The notes beneath the pieces were generated by a model. The model had not been told where the DNA came from. It did no database searches and worked only from the letters and a program-made list of their open reading frames with translations. Made by a program: the position numbers and the translations under genes. A DNA stretch of 64,000 nt from Bradyrhizobium sp. 1. GTDB taxonomy: Bacteria > Pseudomonadota > Alphaproteobacteria > Rhizobiales > Xanthobacteraceae. Positions 1-8,401 of the stretch are shown here, piece after piece; the stretch's first letter is position 1, and each line of letters begins with the position of its first letter. The stretch lies in contig NZ_JADPJH010000038.1 of NCBI RefSeq assembly GCF_023073315.1, positions 186,001 through 250,000 on the forward strand. Direction: 5' to 3'.

Positions 1-284
1 GCAAAAGCAAGCGCCCAGAGCCGGCTCGCCTGCTCGCCGAAAGCAAGATGGGTCGGGGCGACGCCCATCAGGCGGGCCGCCACGATACGCGTCTCTTCAA
101 TGGCGTCGCTCGCATCGGCCGCCGCCCAATGCACGCCGCGTCGGGCCTCGATATCGAGGTGGGATTTGATGGCCGCGACCACGCTCTCGGGCATCAGACC
201 GGCACCCGCGGCATTCAAATGCGTAAAGGCTCCTCCCCCACCCGTTGCCGCAGGTGAATGTCGCAGCGACTCCCGGGCGATCAT
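1..284 (-). CDS. Class V aminotransferase (cysteine desulfurase-like), N-terminal part, cut by window edge
   Basis: An open frame begins at an ATG at 284-282 and runs to base 1 without a stop, giving about 94 residues. After a short Gly-rich lead it reads THLNAAGAGLMPESVVAAI, then LDIEARRGVHWAAADA, which is the usual N-terminal pattern of fold-type I PLP enzymes of the NifS/class V family. The catalytic lysine would lie beyond the window. The start overlaps the RidA stop as TAATG, so the two are probably translationally coupled. A PLP enzyme next to RidA makes sense, because RidA removes reactive imine/enamine intermediates that PLP enzymes release. The substrate is unknown. Confidence 0.72.
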   Translation of the reverse strand, partial: MIARESLRHSPAATGGGGAFTHLNAAGAGLMPESVVAAIKSHLDIEARRGVHWAAADASDAIEETRIVAARLMGVAPTHLAFGEQASRLWALAF

Positions 285-721
285 TATCCGGCCCGGATTG
301 CCGCAATGATGTCGATCTCGACCGGGGCGCCGCGCGGAAGCTCGGCCACGCCGACCGACGTTCGCGCATGCCGGCCCCTACTGCCGAGATGCGCGACGAA
401 GACTTCCGAGGCGCCGTTCATGACCTGCGACTGCTGTGCGAATCCGGGCGCGGACGCGACGTAGCCGGTGATCCGGAGAATCTGCTCGACCCGGTCGAGC
501 CCACCGACGGCTTCCGCAAGCGCAGCGAGGCACAGTTCGGCGCAGACGGCGGCGGCACGCTGCGCCGTCGCGAGATCGATCTCGGCCCCCACCTTGCCCT
601 TGAAGAGGAGTTCATCGCCGCGCCGCGGCAATTGCCCGCTAACATAGGCAACTCCGCCGTGAACGACGACCGGCACGTAGTCGCCGCCCGGCGCATTGGT
701 CTTTGGAAGATGAGTATTCAT
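284..721 (-). CDS. RidA family reactive intermediate deaminase
   Basis: A 145-residue protein of the YjgF/YER057c/UK114 fold, which is a small trimeric cytosolic family that hydrolyses enamine/imine intermediates. The N-terminus reads NAPGGDYVPVVVHGGVAYVSGQLPRRGD, the usual start of the family. The C-terminal half has ARTSVGVAELPRGAPVEID, which holds the family signature around the active-site arginine (R..VGVxxLP.GA.VEI). It is a little longer than the usual 125-130 residues. It sits 85 bases after a permease gene and overlaps the next gene by one base. A role in protecting the downstream PLP enzyme, or in degrading the transported amino acid, is inferred from context. Confidence 0.85.
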   Translation of the reverse strand: MNTHLPKTNAPGGDYVPVVVHGGVAYVSGQLPRRGDELLFKGKVGAEIDLATAQRAAAVCAELCLAALAEAVGGLDRVEQILRITGYVASAPGFAQQSQVMNGASEVFVAHLGSRGRHARTSVGVAELPRGAPVEIDIIAAIRAG

Positions 722-806
722 GGTCGTCTCTTTCAGTGATTTGGGATCTTCGACAGAAATTACTTGGCCTGCGCAGAGGTCACAACCCCGATGGCCCTGC
801 CACTCG

Positions 807-1466
807 TCATGCGGTGGCCATCCGCCGTTGAAGCCGCTTCACCACGCGAGATGCCGAGAAGCAGATCGCGAAATAGACGAGGGCCGCAAACAGGTAGAAT
901 TCGATCAAGCGCGCCTCCCGATTGGCGACGATGCCAATCGACGTCATGAAGTCGTGAAGACCGATGACATAGACCAGCGAGCTATCCTGGAACAGGGCAA
1001 TGCTTTGCGTGAGCAGGATGGGCGTCATGCGGCGCAACGCTTGCGGCAGGACCACGTAGCGATAGGCCTGCATCCGGCTCATGCCGATCGCCAGCGCTGC
1101 GGCCATCTGTCCCCGGGAGATGCCGTTGATGCCGGCACGCATGATCTCGGAATAATAGGCCGCCTCGAACAGAGTGAATGCGATGAGCGCGGACGTGAAC
1201 GCCCCGACCGGCCGCCCGATGAACAGCGGCACCAGCAGATAGAACCAGAAGATCACCATGATCAGCGGGACAGAACGCAAGCCGTTGACATAACCGGCAG
1301 CGACCACGGCGACTGGCCGCGGCGCCGACAGGCGCACGACAGCGATCATCGTCCCGAGCAGGATGCCGCCCGCCATCGCCAGCGCCACCAGGACAAAACT
1401 GGTCTGCAATCCCTGCCAAAGGAATGGCCAGGCGTGAACCACGGCGCTCCAATCGAGGTTTCGCAT
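807..1466 (-). CDS. Polar amino acid ABC transporter permease (GltK/HisM-like)
   Basis: A 219-residue inner-membrane protein with about five hydrophobic segments. It has the permease-ATPase contact loop EIMRAGINGISRGQMAAALAIG, typical of the His/Glu/Gln/Arg/opine permease family. Start ATG at 1466 lies two bases after the stop of the partner permease, so the pair is co-translated. No ATPase gene of this transporter is visible here. It may lie beyond the left edge, after the class V aminotransferase, or be supplied in trans. Substrate is inferred as a polar amino acid or amine from family membership only. Confidence 0.88.
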   Translation of the reverse strand: MRNLDWSAVVHAWPFLWQGLQTSFVLVALAMAGGILLGTMIAVVRLSAPRPVAVVAAGYVNGLRSVPLIMVIFWFYLLVPLFIGRPVGAFTSALIAFTLFEAAYYSEIMRAGINGISRGQMAAALAIGMSRMQAYRYVVLPQALRRMTPILLTQSIALFQDSSLVYVIGLHDFMTSIGIVANREARLIEFYLFAALVYFAICFSASRVVKRLQRRMATA

Positions 1467-1468
1467 GG

Positions 1469-2185
1469 TCAGCCGCGCCCCAGCGTCCCGGGGATCGCGA
1501 CCCGCCTTTCGACGACGCGCATCCCGACAATCACGCAGAGCGTCAGCATGACATAGATGACGGTCGCGGCCGTCAACGCCTCGATCCCCTGGAACGTAGC
1601 GGCCTCGATCTGGCGGCTCTGGCCGGTCAGCTCCAAAACCCCCACAGTCAATGCGAGCGACGAATTCTTGATGATGTTGAGGGCTTCCGACGTCAATGGC
1701 GGCAGCACGTTACGCGCGGCAAGGGGCAGGAGAATGTAGCGATAGGTCTGCGCGATGGTGAAGCCCATGGCCGCCGCCGCCATACGTTGCCCGACGCCGA
1801 TCGATTCAATCCCGGCCCGGACCTGCTCGGCAATGCGCGCAGCGGTGAAGCAGCCAAGTCCGGCCACGGAGAACCAGTATTCGGGCATCGGCAGGTCGCG
1901 CTTGACCCATCGTCCGAAGCCGGCAGGTAGCAGCTCGGGCAGCACGAAGTACCAGAGGAACAATTGGAGCAGCAGAGGGATGTTGCGGAACACATCCACA
2001 TAGGCCGAGGCGACGGTGCGGCAAATCCGGCTCGGCAGCGTGCTCAGCACACCAACAGCGCAGCCGATCGCGAGCGCGATGATCCATGCCGCTCCGGCAA
2101 CGAGAAGTGTCCATTTCACGCCGCCGAGGAGCCACCCGAAATAAGGCTCGACGAACAGGACGTTCCAGTTCCACCGGTATTGCAT
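1469..2185 (-). CDS. Polar amino acid ABC transporter permease (GltJ/HisQ-like)
   Basis: A 238-residue inner-membrane permease with the contact loop AEQVRAGIESIGVGQRMAAAAMG and the DVFRNIPLLLQLF segment, both typical of the polar amino acid permease family. It forms the heterodimeric channel with the downstream permease. It starts 19 bases after the binding-protein stop and ends two bases before the next permease, a classic binding protein-permease-permease order. The length is normal for the family. Confidence 0.88.
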   Translation of the reverse strand: MQYRWNWNVLFVEPYFGWLLGGVKWTLLVAGAAWIIALAIGCAVGVLSTLPSRICRTVASAYVDVFRNIPLLLQLFLWYFVLPELLPAGFGRWVKRDLPMPEYWFSVAGLGCFTAARIAEQVRAGIESIGVGQRMAAAAMGFTIAQTYRYILLPLAARNVLPPLTSEALNIIKNSSLALTVGVLELTGQSRQIEAATFQGIEALTAATVIYVMLTLCVIVGMRVVERRVAIPGTLGRG

Positions 2186-2204
2186 CGCATGCCTGCCTGG
2201 AACG

Positions 2205-3110
2205 TCAGCGCGGCAGGGCCTGAACCCGGAAGGCGGCCAGCAGCTCGCCCTCGATTTTCAGGCCGAGCGGGTCGAACCATTTGGCGTAGATCTTCTCGGC
2301 CTCTTCCGTCCGGAAGGCGTCGGCAAAAGCCGCCCGCACCAGCAACGCGAAATCCTGGTCGCCGCGCTGCATCATCGCGCTGTAGGGGTCGTAGGTGAGC
2401 AGCCGACCGACGACCGCAAGCGAGCCTGCCGGTCTCGCCTTGGTGGCGGCGTAGACCTTGATCTGCACGCCGTCGGCGACGAACGCGTCGACACGGTCGT
2501 TCTCGACCAGCAGCGCGCCCTCGGGGAGATCTTTCACATAGACAAGCTGGACACCGAGCGCCTTCTCTTCATTGAGCTTGCGGACCGCAGCCTCGTTCGA
2601 CGAGCCTTGGAGCGCGGCAACGCGCCGGCCCTTGAGGTCCTCGATTTCCCTGATCGTCGATACTGCTTTCACGAGCAACTGCGTACCGGTGACGTAGTAG
2701 ATCGGTGAGAACTCGACCTGCTCCTGACGCGTCAGAAAATTCGACGTGGTACCACATTCGAGGTCAACCGTTCCGTTGGCCACCAGCGGAATCCGGTTGG
2801 TCACGTTGATCGGCGTGAACGTCACCTTGAGATCCGGCTTGCTCAGCCGCTGCCTGACGGCTTCGACCACCTTCATGCAGAGATCGACGGAATAGCCTTC
2901 CACCTTCTGCTCATCGTTGATGTAGGAGAACGGCACTGAGGCCTCGCGATGGCCGATATTGATCGCGCCGCGCTCCAGGATACGTTTGAGAATGATGCTA
3001 TTGCCGGGCCCGAGCTGAGCGGGGAGCGGCTCTGCGGAGGCGACCGCGACCAAGCTTGCCATCATCGCGATCGATGCCAGTTTCATGATGCCGAATTTGC
3101 CCAGTCTCAT
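2205..3110 (-). CDS. Periplasmic polar amino acid-binding protein (GltI/AatJ-like)
   Basis: A 301-residue SBP_bac_3 family protein. A signal peptide covers about residues 1-26 (hydrophobic run ending VAVASA). The mature part has GHREASVPFSYINDEQKVEGYSVDLC near the start and TSNFLTRQEQVEFSPIYY in the middle, matching glutamate/aspartate-type binding proteins. The C-terminal YAKWFDPLGLKI is also typical. It is the first gene of a minus-strand operon with two permeases, RidA and a class V aminotransferase. A run of AGGAAGGGA lies just before the ATG at 3110. The gene is divergent from a LysR regulator that probably controls it. Confidence 0.9.
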   Translation of the reverse strand: MRLGKFGIMKLASIAMMASLVAVASAEPLPAQLGPGNSIILKRILERGAINIGHREASVPFSYINDEQKVEGYSVDLCMKVVEAVRQRLSKPDLKVTFTPINVTNRIPLVANGTVDLECGTTSNFLTRQEQVEFSPIYYVTGTQLLVKAVSTIREIEDLKGRRVAALQGSSNEAAVRKLNEEKALGVQLVYVKDLPEGALLVENDRVDAFVADGVQIKVYAATKARPAGSLAVVGRLLTYDPYSAMMQRGDQDFALLVRAAFADAFRTEEAEKIYAKWFDPLGLKIEGELLAAFRVQALPR

Positions 3111-3193
3111 CGGATGTCCCTTCCTGACGCTCAGCCCGCCAGCACGCTACTTTGCGGATACCTGATATTTCCAATGCGAATGCGCGCGGATGT

Positions 3194-3210
3194 GATGCGG
3201 AATTTGCATC
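3194..3210. promoter_or_regulatory. Candidate LysR box between divergent transporter and LysR genes
   Basis: The sequence GATGCGGAATTTGCATC has 5-bp perfect arms (GATGC/GCATC) and fits the T-N11-A core of LysR-type operators. It lies in the 162-base gap between the binding-protein start (3110) and the LysR start (3273), about 63 bases from the regulator. Position and form fit the usual pattern in which a LysR protein represses itself and activates the divergent operon. Binding is inferred, not shown. Confidence 0.5.
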
Positions 3211-3272
3211 GGCTGATCGGAAAAAACCGGCTATCGTGCTCGCCACGAGAGATCGCGGGGAAGGCCACCATT

Positions 3273-4247
3273 ATGCTCGATATCCGCTGGCTTGAAGATC
3301 TGGCCGCCGTCGCGGAGACCAAGAACCTGACGCGTGCCGCCGAGTTGCGGAATGTCAGCCAATCCGGCCTGAGCCGCCGGCTGCAATCGCTCGAAAACTG
3401 GGCCGGCTCGGCATTGCTCGACCGCCGCAAATCCCCCATCGCGCTGACCGATGCCGGAGCGCAATTGTTGGCCACGTCAAACGACGTGATCGGACGACTC
3501 AATGCCGTCAGGCGCGCCCTGCGTGAAGATCAGGATCAGGCAGCGCGGAGCGTGCGCTTCGCCGCCCCTCACCTCCTGTCCGTGACGTTCTTTCCAAAGT
3601 GGCTGCCACAGATCCAGGCGACAATCGGATCGACGCGGCTGACGATCCTGTCCGACAACCTTCCGGGATGTTGCGACGCCTTCGACGACGGCGCTGTCGA
3701 TTTCGTCGTCTGTTACATGGATCAGGGCAACCGGCTGAATTCGGCCGGCGGAAAGACGCTGTCGATCTCGACCTGTCAGTGGCTGACCATTGGGCGGGAG
3801 AAGCTCGTGCCACTGTCGGCCGTCGACAGCGACAACCAGCCCCTGCATGATCTGGCGCCGGGGCCGCGGCGGTCGATTTCCTATCTCGGTTACAGCAGCG
3901 AATGCTCACTCGGCTGGGCCATCGACCAGAAGCTCGCCGATGCAACAGGCCTGCCCCAGCTCAATCGCATCTATGAAAACTCGCTGGCCGACGGGCTGCG
4001 ATCGATGGCCTTGTCCGGGCTCGGCGTCGCGTGGCTGCCACTGACCACGACCCATCAGGACATCCTCCGCGGCCGTCTCGTCCGCACCGGTTTGCCTGAC
4101 CTGGATGTCGATCTCGACATCCGGATCTATCGCCCGCAGCGGCGCCTCAGCCGGCGCGCGGAAGATCTTTGGTCACATCTGGTCACAGCCCGCTCGGTCG
4201 TCGAACTCCCGGAGCTTGCAGCAGCGGTTCACAGGGGACGAGCATAA
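3273..4247 (+). CDS. LysR family transcriptional regulator
   Basis: A 324-residue LysR-type regulator. The winged helix-turn-helix is at residues 1-60 (DIRWLEDLAAVAETKNLTRAA, then NVSQSGLSRRLQSLE), followed by a substrate-binding fold. The open frame extends upstream to 2949, but the helix-turn-helix begins only at the ATG at 3273, which has GGGGAAGG about ten bases before it, so that start is chosen. It is divergent from the amino acid transporter operon and is its likely regulator. The effector is unknown. Confidence 0.92.
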   Translation: MLDIRWLEDLAAVAETKNLTRAAELRNVSQSGLSRRLQSLENWAGSALLDRRKSPIALTDAGAQLLATSNDVIGRLNAVRRALREDQDQAARSVRFAAPHLLSVTFFPKWLPQIQATIGSTRLTILSDNLPGCCDAFDDGAVDFVVCYMDQGNRLNSAGGKTLSISTCQWLTIGREKLVPLSAVDSDNQPLHDLAPGPRRSISYLGYSSECSLGWAIDQKLADATGLPQLNRIYENSLADGLRSMALSGLGVAWLPLTTTHQDILRGRLVRTGLPDLDVDLDIRIYRPQRRLSRRAEDLWSHLVTARSVVELPELAAAVHRGRA

Positions 4248-4287
4248 AGCATGATCCGGAAACGTGCGCCGCGGTTTTCCAAAACGA

Positions 4288-5493
4288 TCATGTCCCGGCG
4301 CCAGGCTGAAACGCGAACAGCTCGATCGGATCGCTGAAGCCGCGCACCTCGTATTTGCCGACGTGCTCCAGCTCGAACTTCGGCGTGACCTGCTCCGCAA
4401 AGTCGCGCGACAACAGCACCGGCCGGCCGACCTGCTTGGTGAGCGCCTCGAGGCGGGAGGCCATGTTGACGGCGGGGCCGATCACCGTGAAGTCGAGCCG
4501 GCTCGATGATCCGATATTGCCGTACATGACGTCGCCGACATGGACGCCGATGCCGTAATTCAGCGGCGCGCGGCCGGTGCCATTGTTTCGCGCGTTCAGC
4601 GCGGCCATCGCCACGCGGGCCTCGGTCACGGCATGCAGCAGGTTGGCGCAAGCCTCGGGCTGGCTCAGCGGAAAGATCGCGAGCAGGCCGTCGCCGATGA
4701 ATTTCAGGATCTCGCCGCCGTGCCGCGCGATCGGCTCGGACATCGCATCGAAATAGTCGTTAAGAAGATCGATGACGTCGTCGCGCGGCCAGTTGTCGGA
4801 GATCTTCGTGAAATCGCGCAGATCGCAGATCATGATCGCCGCGCGCACCGTCGTGCCGGTGCCGCGCCTGGTGGCGCCGGCCAGGATCAGCTCGCCGGCA
4901 TGGGCGCCGACATAGGTCTCGAGCAGGGTTCGTGCCAGCCGGTTCTTGACGCGGATTTCGCTGACCAGCGCCAAGACCGGCAAGACATTCCTGAGAGCGG
5001 CAATGTGAGCGTCGTCGAAACCGCCGGGCCGGTCAGTCGCAAAAGTGATGAGATGGCGCTTGCCGAGGGTGTGGTAGAGCGGCCAGGCCACATAGTCGGT
5101 CAGGCCTTTCGCGCGCATCTCGTCATAGAGAGCGTGCTGGCGGCCGAGCGACGGATCGCGTTCGAGATTCTCGCGCACCTCGGTGGTACCGTCCTGCATC
5201 TCGTTGGCGGCACTGCCGATATACTCGGAGCGCTCGCGCACGTCGTAATCGACCCGCGCGATCTCGGCCTCGCGCATGCCGTCGGACCACATGAAGCGGG
5301 CGCCAAGCCATTGCGGATGCTGGATCAGGACGTGAACCGTCGACCGCTTGAGCGGAATGCCCGCCTGCTGGAGCCGGTTGCACATCTCGGCAAAAATGTT
5401 GTCGATAAAGCGCTCGTCGCGCGTACCGTTGATCAGCCAGTGGACGACGCCGTCGGACAGCGTGGCGGAGGGAATTTTGTCTGGCGCGTTCAT
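4288..5493 (-). CDS. Class III adenylate/guanylate cyclase, cytosolic
   Basis: A 401-residue protein. An uncharacterised N-terminal region of about 210 residues is followed by a class III cyclase domain in roughly residues 215-395. The metal-binding aspartates are in CDLRDFTKIS and KFIGDGLLAIF, the base-recognising lysine is in EILKF, and the transition-state Asn and Arg are in VIGPAVNMASRLE, so the domain looks catalytically intact. There is no signal peptide or membrane segment. The ATG at 5493 is chosen because upstream codons are low-complexity and lack family sequence. It is the most distal gene of a minus-strand run that starts with hutD. Confidence 0.88.
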   Translation of the reverse strand: MNAPDKIPSATLSDGVVHWLINGTRDERFIDNIFAEMCNRLQQAGIPLKRSTVHVLIQHPQWLGARFMWSDGMREAEIARVDYDVRERSEYIGSAANEMQDGTTEVRENLERDPSLGRQHALYDEMRAKGLTDYVAWPLYHTLGKRHLITFATDRPGGFDDAHIAALRNVLPVLALVSEIRVKNRLARTLLETYVGAHAGELILAGATRRGTGTTVRAAIMICDLRDFTKISDNWPRDDVIDLLNDYFDAMSEPIARHGGEILKFIGDGLLAIFPLSQPEACANLLHAVTEARVAMAALNARNNGTGRAPLNYGIGVHVGDVMYGNIGSSSRLDFTVIGPAVNMASRLEALTKQVGRPVLLSRDFAEQVTPKFELEHVGKYEVRGFSDPIELFAFQPGAGT

Positions 5494-5600
5494 GATCTGC
5501 TCTGGGCGGCGGTCTGCATCAGGGCAGATATCGTGCTCCGCGCCCGCCGCGTCAACCTGGCCAGTTGCACGGATTGTTCGCAAAGGCACGGCAGTTTGAT

Positions 5601-6185
5601 CTAGCCGATCACCTGAATCGACCCCAGCACTGCTATCCCCGAAACGAGCGCCAGGCTGGACGCCTCGGTCAGCTCGACCTTCAACGTGCCGCCGTCGGGG
5701 ATGACGAAATCCTCGCTGTTGAGACGAATGCTGCAATCACCGGAAACCGCGTAAACGAGATGCGTGCCGGCGGACAATGGCCGGTCACCGGGTTCTCTCA
5801 GCGCCACAAGCTCGATGCCCGCCGCACCGCGCCGGGCCATCAGGTTCACAACCTCGACCGGACCTGCCTCGAGCTCCGTCACGATCTCCATCTCGCCGGT
5901 GAAACGCACCGTCGTGAACGGTTCGCGCTCGTCGAATTCCTGCGTGGGCGATTTCAGCACCAATCCGCGCCCGCCGACGACCATCTGCAAGCGGTCGATG
6001 CCGGGCATGAAAGAGAATGGAGCGGGCGCCACGATCGGCGTGGACGCAAAACGCCACAGCAGGCTGTCCCAATCCTTCGCCGATGCGTCGGCGCGATAGG
6101 CGCCCGCAATATCGGTAAAAATACCGCCGCCGTTCTTCCAGGGCGAGCGGGTGTAGTCTTCGGATTTCAGCAGCGTGGTTTTCAT
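5601..6185 (-). CDS. hutD: HutD/Ves family cupin protein
   Basis: A 194-residue protein that begins MKTTLLKSEDYTRSPWKNGGG. The SPWKNGGG motif is the hallmark of the HutD/Ves (PF05962) double-stranded beta-helix family. In pseudomonads HutD modulates histidine utilisation, but no hut enzymes are present here, so the role in this organism is unclear. The open frame continues upstream to 6302 through the intergenic palindromic repeat, so the ATG at 6185 is the sensible start. The gene sits between an orphan binding protein and a cyclase, all on the minus strand. Confidence 0.82.
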   Translation of the reverse strand: MKTTLLKSEDYTRSPWKNGGGIFTDIAGAYRADASAKDWDSLLWRFASTPIVAPAPFSFMPGIDRLQMVVGGRGLVLKSPTQEFDEREPFTTVRFTGEMEIVTELEAGPVEVVNLMARRGAAGIELVALREPGDRPLSAGTHLVYAVSGDCSIRLNSEDFVIPDGGTLKVELTEASSLALVSGIAVLGSIQVIG

Positions 6186-6247
6186 GTCTTCGAGCCGTCC
6201 TGGAGACAGGTGGGCGAATGTCAGTTGCGTATCGAGCAGACAGGATC

Positions 6248-6333
6248 GTAGCCCGGATGGAGCGAAGTGCAAACCGGGACCTCTCTCGCGCTGGGACAGC
6301 AACCCGGATTGCGCTGCGCTCCATCCGGGCTAC
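6248..6333. repeat. Intergenic palindromic repeat (REP-like), family 1
   Basis: Two arms of about 30 bases, GTAGCCCGGATGGAGCG at 6248 and its near-complement CGCTCCATCCGGGCTAC ending at 6333, face each other around a short centre. The whole element could fold into a long hairpin. It lies between the binding-protein stop (6349) and hutD. Elements with this core are familiar as dispersed intergenic repeats in Bradyrhizobium and Rhodopseudomonas. It may act as a transcription attenuator or mRNA stabiliser, which is inference. Confidence 0.8.
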
Positions 6334-6348
6334 GGAGCCATCCATCCC

Positions 6349-7503
6349 TCACTCGCCCTTGCCGCTCTTCAGCTTCGGCAGCGTCTCGACGATCTTCTGC
6401 TTGCCGTCGACGATCTCGGCGAGGAAGCTGGCGCGGTCGATGTCACCGTTCTGGTCCCAGCTTGCTTCCATCAGCATGCCCGGCGCCTTGTCGGGCGTCA
6501 GGGTGAGGCCCTTCATCGTCGCGCCAAAGGCCTTGCTGTCGAACTTGCCGATCTTCTCGGTGACGTATTTGACGAGATAGACGGCGGTGTAGCCCTTGAT
6601 GCCGTTGTGGTCGGGCCGGTATTTGAAGCGCGCACTGAACTTGTTGGTGAACGCCTCGATCGCGGGCACCGGCGCATCGGCGGACAGGCCGACATGGCCG
6701 CGCACGCCGCTGGCGGCGGGGCCGGCGAGCTCGACCACCTTCTGGCTCAGCAGCGTGGTCTCGCCGAACAGCGGCGTTGCAATACCCTGCCGCTTCGCTT
6801 CGATCAGGAAGCGGGCGCTCTCCTCCTCGTTGGTGTAGACGAAGATCGCGTCGGCCTTTGCGCTCTTCAGCTTGATGACGTCGGAGCCGAAATCGACCTG
6901 GCCCTGCTCGGTGGAGATGTCTGCCGCGATCTCGATATTGCGCGCCTTCATCTCCTTGACGAAATTGTCGCGGCCGCCCTTGCCGAAGTCATTGTTGACC
7001 CAGACCACCGCAACCGATTTCACCTTGAGCTTGTCGTGCAGGTAATTGGCGATCTTCGGCATCGAGAATTGCTGGCCGAAGGCGGTGCGGAACACCCAGG
7101 GATTCCCCTGCGTGGTGATATCGGCGGCCTCGGCGCCGACGATCTGCGGGATCTCGGCCTGCTGCGTCAGCGCCATGTTGACCTTGACCGAGCCGGAATA
7201 GATCGGCCCGAGCACGACATAGGGGTCCTTGTCCAAAACCTTCTGCACCTGCGCGCGCGAGATGCCGGGATTGCTCTGGGTGTCCAGATGCTCGGTCTGG
7301 ATTTTTCGGCCCAGAATGCCGCCGGCATTGTTGATCTCGTCGACCGCGAGCGCGACACCGTCGCGCCAATTGGTGCCGGAGACGGCGCCGGGCCCGGACA
7401 GCTCGATCACGTCGGGGATGTATACGGTGCTCTGCGCGCAAGCCGCGCCCGCCCAGAGCGACGTCGCAAACGCAATGCCGAGCGCCCCTGCAAAATGCCT
7501 CAT
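6349..7503 (-). CDS. Branched-chain amino acid/aromatic-type ABC binding protein (LivK family)
   Basis: A 384-residue periplasmic protein of the type I (leucine-binding) fold. The signal peptide is at about residues 1-24, ending GAACAQ. The mature protein opens STVYIPDVIELSGPGAVSG and continues VDEINNAGGILGRKI, which is the family signature. The ATG at 7503 is preferred to a GTG at 7512 because GGGAGG lies about nine bases before it. No permease or ATPase genes of this transporter are in the window, so it is an orphan binding protein. Its operon partners (amidohydrolase, aroE-like enzyme) suggest an aromatic or hydroaromatic acid ligand, which is inference. Confidence 0.88.
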   Translation of the reverse strand: MRHFAGALGIAFATSLWAGAACAQSTVYIPDVIELSGPGAVSGTNWRDGVALAVDEINNAGGILGRKIQTEHLDTQSNPGISRAQVQKVLDKDPYVVLGPIYSGSVKVNMALTQQAEIPQIVGAEAADITTQGNPWVFRTAFGQQFSMPKIANYLHDKLKVKSVAVVWVNNDFGKGGRDNFVKEMKARNIEIAADISTEQGQVDFGSDVIKLKSAKADAIFVYTNEEESARFLIEAKRQGIATPLFGETTLLSQKVVELAGPAASGVRGHVGLSADAPVPAIEAFTNKFSARFKYRPDHNGIKGYTAVYLVKYVTEKIGKFDSKAFGATMKGLTLTPDKAPGMLMEASWDQNGDIDRASFLAEIVDGKQKIVETLPKLKSGKGE

Positions 7504-7527
7504 CACGTCCACCCTCCCTTTTTGCTG

Positions 7528-8376
7528 TTATGTTGTTTTGTCCGCCGTCTCGTCGAAGCCGAGCAGCCTTGCCGGCGTTCGCCACAACAGGCGATGCTGA
7601 TCGCTCGCGACCGGAAACAGCTTGGTCAGCACGGCGAGCAGCGGGCCGTAATCCAGCCGCTCGGAGGCGCGCAGGAACGGATAGTCCGAGCCCCAGACGC
7701 AGCGGTCGAGCGTGAAGGCATCGACCAGCGCGGCGATGAAAGGCCAGGTGTCTTCATACGGATGCGGCTGCTGCGAGAATTTGTAATAGCCGGAGACTTT
7801 GATGTGCGCGTCGCGCTCGCGGCCGATCGCCAGCAGCGCCTGAAAGGCTTTGCCCTGTAAACCGTGCGCGACCGACGGCCGCCCGCAATGGTCGAACATC
7901 AGGCGCACATTCGATCTCTCGATGAGCGGCAGCAGATCGAGCAACTGGTCCTGCTCGACCTGGATCTGGAGGAACAGGTCGAGACCCACCAGCTTCTCCA
8001 GCAGCGGGGCTGCCTTGAGATAATAGCCGGCGCCGTGGAACGGCACATTGAAGGCGACGCCGATCACGCCGGCCGCTTTCAGCCGTTCGAGTTCCTTGAT
8101 GTCGACGTCGTTCTCGACGACGGCGACGCCCCTGAAGCGGCCGCCGCCCTGCCTCAACGTGTCGAGCAGGATGCGGCTGTCGCTGCCATAGCCGGTGTTG
8201 GTGGCGACCACGAGCGCGTGGCGGACGTCAAACGCATCGAACACGCGGATCAGCTGCGCTGCCGGCGCGATCTCCTGCCCGCTCGGCCGGTACGGCGTAT
8301 CGCCGGCGTAGGGAAAGCGAACGGGATCGATGGAGTGGATGTGGCAATCGATCCTGGGAGACGCCGGCAAGGTCAT
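7528..8376 (-). CDS. Amidohydrolase 2 family metal hydrolase (LigI-like)
   Basis: A 282-residue TIM-barrel hydrolase. Metal-site motifs visible are RIDCHIHSIDP near the N-terminus, MFDHCGRPSV near residue 160 and CVWGSDYPF near residue 230. This set matches the amidohydrolase 2 family that includes 2-pyrone-4,6-dicarboxylate lactonase (LigI) and decarboxylases. It lies 24 bases upstream of the binding-protein start and 25 bases after the aroE-like stop, so all three are one operon. A lactonase or decarboxylase in aromatic/hydroaromatic acid catabolism is the likely role, and the exact substrate is not readable. Confidence 0.82.
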   Translation of the reverse strand: MTLPASPRIDCHIHSIDPVRFPYAGDTPYRPSGQEIAPAAQLIRVFDAFDVRHALVVATNTGYGSDSRILLDTLRQGGGRFRGVAVVENDVDIKELERLKAAGVIGVAFNVPFHGAGYYLKAAPLLEKLVGLDLFLQIQVEQDQLLDLLPLIERSNVRLMFDHCGRPSVAHGLQGKAFQALLAIGRERDAHIKVSGYYKFSQQPHPYEDTWPFIAALVDAFTLDRCVWGSDYPFLRASERLDYGPLLAVLTKLFPVASDQHRLLWRTPARLLGFDETADKTT

Positions 8377-8401
8377 GGCAAAAGGCTCCCCGGCGCGCGG
8401 T

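Noticed and set aside
2949..3272. Long N-terminal extension of the LysR regulator
   Set aside because: The extension overlaps the divergent binding-protein gene and the helix-turn-helix begins at the ATG at 3273 with a good ribosome binding site.
6175..7860. 561-residue open frame on the plus strand
   Set aside because: It runs through the palindromic repeat and antisense to the binding protein and amidohydrolase; composition is that of a shadow frame.
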